Part shown: positions 20,540 to 29,083 of the stretch, one piece after another | How positions within the stretch are numbered: position 1 is the first letter of the stretch | Layout of the letters: each line of letters starts with the position of its first letter | Assembly: GCF_900177415.1 (NCBI RefSeq) | Contig: NZ_FXAF01000006.1 | Span: 5,001 to 69,000, forward strand | Reading direction: 5' to 3' | From: Xaviernesmea oryzae | GTDB taxonomy: Bacteria; Pseudomonadota; Alphaproteobacteria; Rhizobiales; Rhizobiaceae | DNA: 64,000 bases | Made by a program: the position numbers and the translations under genes | Notes under the pieces: model-generated | Seen by the model: the letters and a program-made list of their open reading frames with translations, nothing else | Told to the model about the DNA's origin: nothing | Databases searched by the model: none

Positions 20540-23185
20540 ATGTCCGACACGCAGCCAGACCAGCCGGAACCTTCTTCAACCGATCTCCCGATGGAGGCGG
20601 TGGAGGAGGTTCTGCGCGAGCAATACGGGCTTTCCGGACAGGTCTTTCCGATTGAGGGGCGGCAGAATCCTTATTTCCTGATCGACAACGGCCATATGCG
20701 CTACCTTCTGAAGATAGCGCCCGCCGACGCGCCTCTCGAGGAAATCGAGGCCGAACATGCGCTGATGCGCCATATCCTGCGTGAACCCGACGGCCCGCAC
20801 GTTCCCGAGCCTGTCGCTACGAAGGATGGCGCGGATACGATCGTACTGCCGCTTGGAGGCGAGGACCGGCGCATCCGCCTGCTGACCTTTATCGAGGGCA
20901 CCTCGCCGCCGGCGGATGAAAAGCTGTCGGAACAGGCGGTCGCCGCCTTCGGCTCGATCGCCGCCACGCTCGCCAGGAATCTCGAAGGCTTCGAGCACCC
21001 GGTCCTGGACCGGGAGCCGGAGAACGACCTGCGCAAGGCAGGTCCGCAGACGGTTTCGCTCCTCTCCACCGTCAGCGATCAGGAAATCCGCGACGTGATC
21101 GCCAAGGCCATGGTGACGATGCTGCGGCGCATCCAGCCGCTCGCACCGGACCTGCGCACAGCGGCCGCACATCAAAGCCTCGACGCCGATGCCGTGGTCG
21201 GCGATGTCGCGGATGGTTTCTGGCTGCCGACCGGGGTGACGGATTTCACCGGCATTTCGAGGGGCTGGCTGGTCGCAGGCCTCGCCAATACCTGCGCCTA
21301 TCTTCTGTCGAACCAGGAAGGCGACCCGTTCGCCCTGCTGCCGGCGATCCGCGCCTATCACGACATGCACCCGCTCACCTCCGTCGAGTTCGAAGCGCTC
21401 TGGCCGCTCGTCGTCGCCCGCACAGCGCTTCTCGCCGCCAAGGCCGAGAACAGGCGCGTCCAGCTCCCCGATGACCGTCAGGCTGAGGAGGAGGCGGAAA
21501 AGCGCCGCATGCTCCTGGATAGGGCGACCGAAATCTCTCCGGCACTGATGTTTGCGGCGATCCTCGATGTGGCGGGACTGACGAAACCGCTGCCCGACAT
21601 TGGCCGTCTGCTGCCCGGCGTCGATCCCGACAGCATCCGGCTCGTCGATCTGAGTGTCACGAGCCCGCTTCTGTACGGCGGCAACTGGACCGACCCGGAA
21701 AACGACTGGAAACTGCTTGCCCGCATCGCGTGGGAGACCGGCCGCGGGAGCACGCGCTACGGCGAATACCGCCTGTCGAAGACGACCGCCGATCCGCAGC
21801 GGGAGCCGGAGAGCTTCTCGCTCCATATTGACGCCTGCGTGCCGGCCGGCACGGCGGCGGTCGCGGCCTTTGCGGGGACGCTTCGGAGCACCGGCCCGCG
21901 GCTTGTTCTCGCGGGCCGCGACCTCACCCTGCATATCGAAGGCCTGGACTGCATCGCAGCCGAAGATACGGAACTCGAGGCGGGAGACTCGCTCGGACAG
22001 GTCGCCGGCGCCGAAAATTCCGTCGGCGGCCTGCGCCTGCGCTTCTGCCGCGATCCGGATCTCGTGCCGCCGCTCTTCTGCGCCGCCGACAAGGCCGGAA
22101 CGTGGTCGAAGCTGTGCCCCTCGCCGTCGGCTCTGCTCGGCTTCGATGCGGATGCGCCGGCCCCGAAGCACCTCGGCCAGCCGGTCCGCGGCTGGAAGGA
22201 GTATCTTTTCGACGCGGCGGGCCGCACCCGTTTCGATCTTGCGGAGAATGCGCCGTTGATCGGCCATGGCCACCCGCAGATCGCCGTCGCGGCCTACCGC
22301 CAGCTTCTCGTGCTGGACGCTGCGCTCTCCGGCCCGTCCGAAGCCGAGCAGCTCCTCACGCAGCGCCTCCGGGAACTGGCTCCGGAAGGACTGGAGGCCG
22401 TGCTTGTCCTGCCGGGATATCGCGAGGCGCTGGATCACGCCCTGAAACTTACCCGCTCGCATACCGGAAAGAACGATATCGTTCACCTCAACGGCCCCTT
22501 GCCGGAAGTGATCGATGACTCGGCGATCCTCCGGACCGGAAGCATCCAGGACGCGACGGCCGCGATCGAAGACGGCGGCAAGGCCGGATTGCTGTTTTCC
22601 GGCTTTCCGGATTCCGTCGACAGCCTATCCGAAGCGATCGACGCGCTTGCCCGAAATGAAGGTCTCCTCATCGCCGAGGAGACCCGCACGGGATGGGGAA
22701 GGCTCGGCCATCACGCCTGGGGCTTCGAGGCACGGAACCTCTCACCCGACATCGTCATCGCAGGCCTCTCAGGCGGGACGATCGGGGTTCTGTTCACACG
22801 CGAGAATATCGCGGCCGAAAGCGAGGCCCTGCCCCGGATAAACCCGGTCGCCTGCGCGACCGCGGCCGCGATCCTCGACGTCTGCGAAGAGGAAGCGCTC
22901 CGGGAAAATGCCCGCCTTGTCGGCGATCACCTGAGATCGGCCTTTGAAGAGCTTGCAACCCGTAGCCCGGCAATCCGCTCCATCCGGGGCATGGGGCTTT
23001 GCCTCGTTCTCGAGTTCGCGGATGATGCGGCGGCAAGTGCCATTCATGGCGGTCTGGCGCAAAGGGGTATTTTCACCACCTGGCATGGCCATGCCGAGCT
23101 GCTGATCGCGCCGCCGCTTTGCTTCAGCCGGGAAAGCGCCGACCTGCTCGTGGCTCGCCTCGAAACGCTTCTCTCGGAAAGTTGA
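20540..23185 (+). CDS. APH-kinase / M23-like / class III aminotransferase fusion, all domains degenerate
   Basis: An 881-residue protein with the domain order of bacterial APH-peptidase M23-aminotransferase fusions. Residues 1-330 resemble an aminoglycoside/hydroxylysine-type kinase. About 420-525 resemble an M23 domain (HIDACVPAGTAAVAAF). About 550-881 resemble a class III aminotransferase (AEETRTGWGRLGHHAWGFEA). Key residues are missing. The kinase HGDxxxxN reads H211-Q-S213-x4-A218. The M23 HxH reads RLR. The aminotransferase Asp is Glu713 and the PLP Lys is Leu743 (DIVIAGLSGG). The frame is intact with a GGAGAGG site before ATG 20540, so it is probably a retained pseudoenzyme rather than a decaying gene. 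Partner and role are unknown. Confidence 0.8.
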   Translation: MSDTQPDQPEPSSTDLPMEAVEEVLREQYGLSGQVFPIEGRQNPYFLIDNGHMRYLLKIAPADAPLEEIEAEHALMRHILREPDGPHVPEPVATKDGADTIVLPLGGEDRRIRLLTFIEGTSPPADEKLSEQAVAAFGSIAATLARNLEGFEHPVLDREPENDLRKAGPQTVSLLSTVSDQEIRDVIAKAMVTMLRRIQPLAPDLRTAAAHQSLDADAVVGDVADGFWLPTGVTDFTGISRGWLVAGLANTCAYLLSNQEGDPFALLPAIRAYHDMHPLTSVEFEALWPLVVARTALLAAKAENRRVQLPDDRQAEEEAEKRRMLLDRATEISPALMFAAILDVAGLTKPLPDIGRLLPGVDPDSIRLVDLSVTSPLLYGGNWTDPENDWKLLARIAWETGRGSTRYGEYRLSKTTADPQREPESFSLHIDACVPAGTAAVAAFAGTLRSTGPRLVLAGRDLTLHIEGLDCIAAEDTELEAGDSLGQVAGAENSVGGLRLRFCRDPDLVPPLFCAADKAGTWSKLCPSPSALLGFDADAPAPKHLGQPVRGWKEYLFDAAGRTRFDLAENAPLIGHGHPQIAVAAYRQLLVLDAALSGPSEAEQLLTQRLRELAPEGLEAVLVLPGYREALDHALKLTRSHTGKNDIVHLNGPLPEVIDDSAILRTGSIQDATAAIEDGGKAGLLFSGFPDSVDSLSEAIDALARNEGLLIAEETRTGWGRLGHHAWGFEARNLSPDIVIAGLSGGTIGVLFTRENIAAESEALPRINPVACATAAAILDVCEEEALRENARLVGDHLRSAFEELATRSPAIRSIRGMGLCLVLEFADDAAASAIHGGLAQRGIFTTWHGHAELLIAPPLCFSRESADLLVARLETLLSES

Positions 23186-23441
23186 TCTTGCCTTCCGGCT
23201 GGAATTTTCAGAGGCGATCCTTGCGCCGGCCCAAACACCACCTATTTAAACCGGGACGGACGATGGCCGCGAATGTGCGAACGAAATTTCACAATTCCGC
23301 CTTCTTCCTGTCATCGGTAAGAAAAAAATTCTAGTTATACCGATTTTCATTGATCGCGCTGTGGGACTCGCTTACAGACGGTCATGGTTCGACCGGAGTG
23401 AGTCCGATCGATTTTCGCGCAACACCATGAGGGAGAGTGAC

Positions 23442-23534
23442 ATGTCTGAACCTGTTATCGTCGCCGCCTTCGGTGAAGGTGCGTCCAAAATGATTGGCAC
23501 GGATCGCCGCTCCCTTCCGTGCTGTCGAATGTAA
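23442..23534 (+). CDS. Candidate 30-residue small protein
   Basis: MSEPVIVAAFGEGASKMIG begins a 30-residue frame ending in a Cys-Cys-Arg-Met tail. A strong GGGAGAG ribosome site sits 6 bases before the ATG. There is no membrane segment and no homology I recognise. It could be a leader peptide or the stub of a lost gene. The 256 bases before it (23186-23441) contain no gene; an AT-rich block near 23320-23350 may be its promoter. Confidence 0.3.
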   Translation: MSEPVIVAAFGEGASKMIGTDRRSLPCCRM

Positions 23535-23608
23535 CGCTTTCGGTTCAATCGTTCCTGAAAATTTCATTCGCCAAAGCTGCATTCAAGCGGCCATTGCGGG
23601 AGTCTGCC

Positions 23609-23806
23609 ATGCAGAAGCAAGTTATTGAATTCGGCGGGGAGCCCGTCGGTATTGTCATCCCGGACGAGGATCGGCTGAAGTTCATCGCCGTCAAATTCCA
23701 CGTCATCGATCTCGACGAGCGGCGCTTCAATTCCGCCGACGAAGTGCGCCTCGCTATTCGCGATCTGGTGCGCTCGCGCAACCTCGCGCCGACGGCGCAT
23801 GTCTGA
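23609..23806 (+). CDS. Small conserved-looking hypothetical protein, 65 aa
   Basis: The protein starts MQKQVIEFGGEPVGIVIPDE and shows a beta-rich first half with a charged helical tail (SADEVRLAIRDLVRSR). A GGGAG site precedes ATG 23609 by 7 bases, and a rho-independent terminator follows 20 bases after the stop, which supports a real gene. Similar short proteins occur in Rhizobium, but I know no function. No signal or membrane segment is visible. Confidence 0.65.
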   Translation: MQKQVIEFGGEPVGIVIPDEDRLKFIAVKFHVIDLDERRFNSADEVRLAIRDLVRSRNLAPTAHV

Positions 23807-23824
23807 CACTTTTTGAAACCCCTG

Positions 23825-23852
23825 CAAAAGCCGCCTCCGGGCGGCTTTTTCA
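23825..23852 (+). terminator. Rho-independent terminator
   Basis: AAAAGCCGCC-TCCG-GGCGGCTTTTT: a 6-bp GC stem flanked by A- and T-runs, right after the 65-residue gene and before the convergent AsnC-domain gene. Symmetry allows action in both directions. Confidence 0.88.
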
Positions 23853-23873
23853 TTTGGTTGCTGCGATAAGGAA

Positions 23874-24110
23874 TCAGAACGCGGTGAACGTGATCGTCGT
23901 CAACGACCGCTCGATGCCGGGAATTGCCGCGATCTTCTCGTTCACGAACCGGCCGATTTCATCGTTTTCCTTGATATAGACCTTGAGCAGCAGGTCCCAA
24001 TCGCCGCTGGTGGAATAGAGTTCGGACACGAGTTCCGTCTTGTAGATGGCATCGGCAACCTCATAGGTCTTGCCGGGCTTGCAGCGGAGCTGGACGAAAA
24101 TGGGTTTCAT
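23874..24110 (-). CDS. Stand-alone Lrp/AsnC effector-binding domain protein
   Basis: A 78-residue protein that is only the ligand-sensing RAM/AsnC C-terminal domain (FVQLRCKPGKTYEVADAI, YSTSGDWDLLLKVYI), without the DNA-binding helix-turn-helix. Such 'demi-AsnC' proteins form ring oligomers and bind amino acids. It lies downstream of a LysR regulator on the same strand, next to amino-acid catabolic genes. Whether it controls them is unknown. Confidence 0.85.
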   Translation of the reverse strand: MKPIFVQLRCKPGKTYEVADAIYKTELVSELYSTSGDWDLLLKVYIKENDEIGRFVNEKIAAIPGIERSLTTITFTAF

Positions 24111-24167
24111 CGGACGTCTTCCCGTCGGTCGGATCGCCTTTTTGCGATCATGATGGATATGAAACGA

Positions 24168-25091
24168 CTATTGGCCGATGCGGCCGCCGTTCGCAAGCCG
24201 CTCCTTCTCGATCTCCATCGTGATCCAGCTCCGGAAGGCGGCAAGCGGCGGATAGGTGGCGCGATCCGGAGGATAGGCGAGATAGTATTGCCCCGTCTCC
24301 ATCCCCTCGGCTTCCACGGCAGGCACCAGAAGGCCCCGTTCCAGTTCCCGGCCGATCAGGAAGCGCGGCAGAAGCGCCGCACCAAGGCCCGCGGCGGCGG
24401 CCTCCACCATCGGCATGAACTGGTCGAACAGCATGCCGTGCAGCGCATCGAAAGCGATCCGGTTCGTCTTGAACCACTGCTCCCATGCGTCGGGCCGCGT
24501 ATTGAGATGCAGAAGCGGCGCCTTCAGCACGTCCGCGGGCGTTTCGAGGTCGTGCCGCAGCCTGAACTCGGGGCTGCAGGCCGGCAGCACCTCCTCGTCC
24601 ATCAGGAAGGTGAGCGCCGCGCCCGGCCAGCGCGCCGCGCCGAAATGGATCGCCGCATCCAGCGTATCGAAACGGAAGTCGAAGGGCTCCAGCCGCGTGA
24701 TCAGGTTCACCACCATGCCCGGATGGGCATCGAGAAAATGCCTGATCCGCGGGGTCAGCCAGCGGGTGCCGAAGAACGGCAGGATGGCGAGGTTGAGCGT
24801 GCCGCCGGCGGGATTGGCCCGAAGGTTGAGAGAGGCATTGGAGATGCGGCGAAGCGCCTCCCGCACCTCGCGGGCATAGGTGTCGCCGGCGATCGTCAGC
24901 CGGATCGTCTGGCGCTCGCGCAGGAACAACGCCACCCCGAGCTGCTTTTCGAGCGCCGATATCTGGCGGCTGACGGCGCTTTGGGTGAGGCCGAGCTCGT
25001 TCGCGGCCGCTGTGACGCTGCCGGTGCGTGCCGCCGCTTCGAAGGCCGTCAGAAGCGAGAACGAGGGAAGGAAGCGCCGGGGCGGCAGCAT
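24168..25091 (-). CDS. LysR family transcriptional regulator (GcvA-like)
   Basis: A 307-residue LysR protein with the N-terminal helix-turn-helix (SVTAAANELGLTQSAVSRQI) and a periplasmic-binding-like effector domain. It diverges from the pipecolate oxidase gene with 99 bases between starts, the usual arrangement for a LysR activator and its target. The likely inducer is a lysine breakdown product (inference from neighbours). Confidence 0.92.
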   Translation of the reverse strand: MLPPRRFLPSFSLLTAFEAAARTGSVTAAANELGLTQSAVSRQISALEKQLGVALFLRERQTIRLTIAGDTYAREVREALRRISNASLNLRANPAGGTLNLAILPFFGTRWLTPRIRHFLDAHPGMVVNLITRLEPFDFRFDTLDAAIHFGAARWPGAALTFLMDEEVLPACSPEFRLRHDLETPADVLKAPLLHLNTRPDAWEQWFKTNRIAFDALHGMLFDQFMPMVEAAAAGLGAALLPRFLIGRELERGLLVPAVEAEGMETGQYYLAYPPDRATYPPLAAFRSWITMEIEKERLANGGRIGQ

Positions 25092-25126
25092 GTCATTCCT
25101 CCGGCGAATGACCTGTTGAGAACATG

Positions 25127-25140
25127 TCGATATTCATCGA
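25127..25140. promoter_or_regulatory. Inverted repeat in LysR/amaA gap, candidate LysR site
   Basis: TCGAT-ATTC-ATCGA lies in the 99-base divergent region. A second short dyad, TGTT-GAG-AACA, lies just to its left (about 25114-25124). LysR sites are usually interrupted dyads of this size in such gaps; this is suggestive only. Confidence 0.35.
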
Positions 25141-25190
25141 TAACAGCCCTCTGTAAAGAGTTGGTGAGTGCTGCCTCCGGACAATCCATC

Positions 25191-26474
25191 ATGCTGAACG
25201 ATCCCCGCTCTCACGGCCTCTGGGAAAAGACCGCGCCCCCGCCGCCGCCGGCGCCGCGGCTGGAGGAGGGCGTTTCGGCCGATGTGGTGATCGTCGGCGG
25301 AGGCTACACGGGTCTTTCGGCAGCGCTGCATCTGGCCGAAGCCGGCGTCGATGTCCGGCTGCTGGAAGCGGCGGAAATAGGCTTCGGCGGCGCCGGCCGC
25401 AATGTCGGCCTCATCAATGCCGGCATGTGGGTGATGCCCGACGACTTTCCGAAGGAGCTCGGCCCGGTTTACGGCGAGAAGCTGCTCGATCTGCTCGGAA
25501 ACGGCCCCTATCTCGTCCGCGAGCTGATCGAGAAGCATGGCATTGCCTGCGAGCTCGAAAAGAACGGCACCCTGCATTGCGCCGTCGGCCCGGACGGCAT
25601 GAAGGAACTGGAGGAACGCGCGAGGCAGTGGCAGAAGCGGGGTGCGCCGGTGACGCTTCTCGACCGTGCCGAGACCGAGCGGCGCATCGGCACCAGGGCC
25701 TATGCCGGTTCCTTGCTCGACATGCGCGCCGGCACGCTGCAGCCGCTCGCCTATGCCCGCGGCCTGGCGCATGCGGCCGCCAGGGCCGGCGCGAAACTCC
25801 ATGCCGGCAGCGCGGTGATCGGCGCCGGCGAAGCGAATGGCCGGAAAGTCGTGAAGACAGCCGAGGGAGAAGTCTCCGCCGACTGGATCATCGTCGCGAC
25901 CGACGCCTACAGCACCGGTCCCTGGGAAACCGTGCGCCGAGAGCAGGTGCATCTTCCCTATTTCAATCTCGCCACGGCGCCGCTCGGCGACAATCTGCGC
26001 CGATCCATCCTGCCTAGCCGCGAAGGTTGCTGGGATACCAGGGAAATCCTTTCCTCCTTCCGCATGGACCAGGCGGGCCGGCTGATCTTCGGTTCGGTCG
26101 GCGCGCTGCGCGGCACGGGCACGGCAATCCACAAGGCCTGGGCGCGGCGATCCCTGAGGCGCATCTTTCCGCAGCTCGGCGGGGTGGAATTCGAGGCCGA
26201 GTGGTACGGAAAGATCGGCATGACGGACAACGCACTCCCGCGCCTCCACAGGTTCGGCCGCCAGGTGATCGGCTTTTCGGGCTATAATGGCCGCGGCATC
26301 GCGCCCGGCACGAGTTTCGGCAAGCTCCTGGCGCGCCATATCCTCGGCCACGTGGCCGAAGCCGACCTGCCCTTGCCGTTCACCGAGCCGAAGGAACCGG
26401 GCTTGCGTGCGCTGAAGGAAGCCTATTACGAGGCGGGCGCGCAGATCGCCCATTTCGCCGGCGAGCGGTTCTGA
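25191..26474 (+). CDS. amaA: FAD-dependent oxidoreductase, probable L-pipecolate oxidase
   Basis: A 427-residue DAO/glycine-oxidase-fold flavoprotein. The FAD-binding Rossmann motif is VVIVGGGYTGLSAALHLAEA (residues about 27-46), followed by GFGGAGRNVGLINAG; the C-terminus has GFSGYNGRGIAPG. Length and the following piperideine-carboxylate-dehydrogenase-type gene match the Pseudomonas putida AmaA-AmaB pair, which takes L-pipecolate to 2-aminoadipate. Related gamma-glutamylputrescine oxidases (PuuB) have similar sequence, so substrate assignment rests on context. Confidence 0.8.
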   Translation: MLNDPRSHGLWEKTAPPPPPAPRLEEGVSADVVIVGGGYTGLSAALHLAEAGVDVRLLEAAEIGFGGAGRNVGLINAGMWVMPDDFPKELGPVYGEKLLDLLGNGPYLVRELIEKHGIACELEKNGTLHCAVGPDGMKELEERARQWQKRGAPVTLLDRAETERRIGTRAYAGSLLDMRAGTLQPLAYARGLAHAAARAGAKLHAGSAVIGAGEANGRKVVKTAEGEVSADWIIVATDAYSTGPWETVRREQVHLPYFNLATAPLGDNLRRSILPSREGCWDTREILSSFRMDQAGRLIFGSVGALRGTGTAIHKAWARRSLRRIFPQLGGVEFEAEWYGKIGMTDNALPRLHRFGRQVIGFSGYNGRGIAPGTSFGKLLARHILGHVAEADLPLPFTEPKEPGLRALKEAYYEAGAQIAHFAGERF

Positions 26475-26531
26475 TTGTAAAACCGCCGCCCGATTTCTAA
26501 GATTGACCGAAATTCGCTACCGGAGACTGAC

Positions 26532-28073
26532 ATGACGCTCGCCACTCTCGATCTCGCCGCTGAGGTGAAAACCATTCTGGGCGGTCTCGGCGTGAAGGCC
26601 GAAAGCTATACGGGCGGCACGCTCGCCGTCCGCTCGCCGATCACCGGCGCGGAGATCGGCAGGCTGCCGGAAGAGACGCCCGCCGGCGCCAAAAAGGCCA
26701 TCGAAGCGGCCCACGAGGCCTTCCTCGAATGGCGGCTGGTGCCGGCGCCGAAGCGTGGCGAGCTGATCCGCCTGCTCGGCGAGGAACTGCGCGCCGCAAA
26801 GAGCGCGCTCGGCCGCCTCGTCTCGATCGAGGTCGGCAAGGTCACCTCGGAAGGTCTCGGCGAAGTGCAGGAAATGATCGACATCTGCGATTTCGCGGTC
26901 GGCCTCTCCCGCCAGCTCTACGGCCTGACGATCGCCACCGAGCGCGCCGATCACCGCATGATGGAAACCTGGCATCCGCTCGGCGCGATCGGCATCATCT
27001 CGGCCTTCAACTTCCCGGTCGCGGTCTGGTCGTGGAATGCGGCGCTTGCCATCGTCTGCGGCAATTCCACCGTCTGGAAACCCTCCGAAAAGACGCCGCT
27101 GACGGCGCTCGCCACGCAGGCGATCTTCGAGAAGGCGCTTGCCCGCTTCGTGGCCGACGGCGGCAAGGCACCGAAGAACCTCTCGACCCTCCTGATCGGC
27201 GGCCGCGAGGCCGGCGAGGTGCTGGTCGACCACGAGAAGGTTCCGCTGGTTTCGGCCACCGGCTCGACCGCCATGGGCCGCGCCGTCGGGCCGCGGCTGG
27301 CGCAGCGTTTCGCCCGCTCGATCCTCGAACTCGGCGGCAACAATGCCGCAATCGTGGCGCCTTCCGCCGATCTCGATCTGACGCTGCGCGGCGTCGCCTT
27401 CGCCGCCATGGGCACGGCCGGCCAGCGCTGCACGACGCTTCGCCGCCTCTTCGTGCACGACAGCGTCTACGACGCCTTCGTGCCGCGCCTCACCAAGGCC
27501 TACCAGTCGGTCTCGATCGGCAGCCCGCTCGAAAACGGAACGCTCGTCGGTCCGCTGATCGACAAGACGGCCTATGACAAGATGCAAAAAGCGCTGGAAG
27601 CCGCCAAGAGCGAGGGCGGCAAGGTGACCGGCGGCGAGCGCGTCCACCAGAACGAGGCGGCCGATGCCTATTACGTACGGCCGGCGATCGTCGAGATGCC
27701 GGCCCAGGCAGGGCCGGTGAAGGAAGAAACCTTTGCGCCGATCCTCTATGTGATGAAATATTCGAGCTTCGACGAGGCGCTGGCGCTGCACAACGACGTG
27801 CCGCAGGGCCTTTCCTCGTCGATCTTCACCAACGACATGCGCGAGGCCGAGACCTTCGTCTCCGCCCGCGGTTCGGACTGCGGCATCGCCAATGTCAATA
27901 TCGGCCCGTCCGGCGCCGAGATCGGCGGAGCCTTCGGCGGCGAGAAGGAAACCGGCGGCGGCCGCGAGTCCGGCTCGGATGCGTGGAAGGCCTATATGCG
28001 CCGCGCCACGAACACGCTGAACTACGGCCGCACCCTGCCGCTGGCGCAGGGTGTCAAATTCGATATCGAATGA
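26532..28073 (+). CDS. amaB: Aldehyde dehydrogenase, probable L-piperidine-6-carboxylate dehydrogenase
   Basis: A 513-residue ALDH of the ALDH7/AmaB type. Catalytic Cys300 is in TAGQRCTTLRRLF and general base Glu266 in LELGGNNAAIV. The C-terminal GAFGGEKETGGGRESGSDAW is characteristic of the ALDH7A1/antiquitin group, which oxidises 2-aminoadipate semialdehyde. It follows the oxidase gene by 57 bases and overlaps the peptidase gene by ATGA, giving one operon for lysine/pipecolate breakdown. Confidence 0.9.
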   Translation: MTLATLDLAAEVKTILGGLGVKAESYTGGTLAVRSPITGAEIGRLPEETPAGAKKAIEAAHEAFLEWRLVPAPKRGELIRLLGEELRAAKSALGRLVSIEVGKVTSEGLGEVQEMIDICDFAVGLSRQLYGLTIATERADHRMMETWHPLGAIGIISAFNFPVAVWSWNAALAIVCGNSTVWKPSEKTPLTALATQAIFEKALARFVADGGKAPKNLSTLLIGGREAGEVLVDHEKVPLVSATGSTAMGRAVGPRLAQRFARSILELGGNNAAIVAPSADLDLTLRGVAFAAMGTAGQRCTTLRRLFVHDSVYDAFVPRLTKAYQSVSIGSPLENGTLVGPLIDKTAYDKMQKALEAAKSEGGKVTGGERVHQNEAADAYYVRPAIVEMPAQAGPVKEETFAPILYVMKYSSFDEALALHNDVPQGLSSSIFTNDMREAETFVSARGSDCGIANVNIGPSGAEIGGAFGGEKETGGGRESGSDAWKAYMRRATNTLNYGRTLPLAQGVKFDIE

Positions 28074-29083
28074 TGACGGCCGGCCCGCTGAACCTCCTGA
28101 CCGACATCGAAGGCGTGGCCGTCGGCCATGCGACCGATCTTGCGCTCGGCTCCGGCGTGACGGCGATCGTTTTCGACGAACCGGCGATTGCTTCCGGCTC
28201 CGTGCTCGGAGGCGCGCCGGGCGGGCGGGATACCGCGCTGCTCGACCCGTCGATGACCGTGCAGGTGGTGGACGCCTTCGTTCTCTCCGGCGGCTCGGCC
28301 TTCGGGCTCGACGCGGCGGGCGGCGTGCAGGCGGGCCTGCGCGAGATCGGCCGCGGTTTCCAGGTCGGAGCGGTGCGCGTGCCGATCGTGCCGCAGGCGA
28401 TCCTGATGGACCTGCTGAACGGCGGAGACAAGGATTGGGGCCTGCATTCGCCCTATCGGGAAATGGGCTACGAAGCCTTCAGGGCGGCGGGGGCAGGACC
28501 GTTTGCGCTCGGCACCGTTGGCGCCGGCACCGGCGCCACGACCGCGACCTTCAAGGGCGGCATCGGCTCGGCAAGTGCGAGGACTTCGGCGGGTCATACC
28601 GTTGCGGCGCTGATGGCCGTCAATGCCATGGGGTCGGCGACGGTAGGCGATGGCCCGCATTTCTGGGCGGCCCCTTACGAGCAGGACGGAGAGTTCGGTG
28701 GACTCGGCCTGCCGGAAAAATTCACCGAAGGCCATTCGGCGCTCAGAATGAAGGGCGTCAACCTGAAAGCCACGACGATCGGCGTGATCGTGACCGATGC
28801 GGCGCTCACCAAGGCGCAGGCACATCGCCTGTCGATCATGGCGCATGACGGGCTCGCCCGTGCCGTGCTGCCGGCGCATCTGCCGGGCGACGGCGACACG
28901 ATCTTTTCCGCCGCCACCGGCGCAAGGCCGCTCGGCGACATGACCGCCTTTGCCGAACTCTGCCATCTGGCGACACTGGTCACGGCTCGCGCGGTGGCGC
29001 GCGGCATCTACGAAGCAACGGCTCTGCCGGTGCCGAATGCGCAAGCTGCCTGGCGCGATGCGTTTCCTTTGCCGGCTAAATAG
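28070..29083 (+). CDS. P1 family (DmpA/NylC-like) N-terminal nucleophile hydrolase
   Basis: A 337-residue P1/S58 family peptidase, a group that self-cleaves into two chains and hydrolyses short peptides, beta-amino-acid amides or nylon oligomers. Typical segments are VLSGGSAFGLDAAGGV, GAGTGATTATFKGGIGSAS and AALMAVNAMGS. The ATG at 28070 overlaps the amaB stop. Its place in the operon suggests it releases an amino acid or opens a lactam feeding the aldehyde dehydrogenase pathway (inference). Its 3' end overlaps convergent cobC by 8 bases. Confidence 0.85.
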   Translation: MMTAGPLNLLTDIEGVAVGHATDLALGSGVTAIVFDEPAIASGSVLGGAPGGRDTALLDPSMTVQVVDAFVLSGGSAFGLDAAGGVQAGLREIGRGFQVGAVRVPIVPQAILMDLLNGGDKDWGLHSPYREMGYEAFRAAGAGPFALGTVGAGTGATTATFKGGIGSASARTSAGHTVAALMAVNAMGSATVGDGPHFWAAPYEQDGEFGGLGLPEKFTEGHSALRMKGVNLKATTIGVIVTDAALTKAQAHRLSIMAHDGLARAVLPAHLPGDGDTIFSAATGARPLGDMTAFAELCHLATLVTARAVARGIYEATALPVPNAQAAWRDAFPLPAK

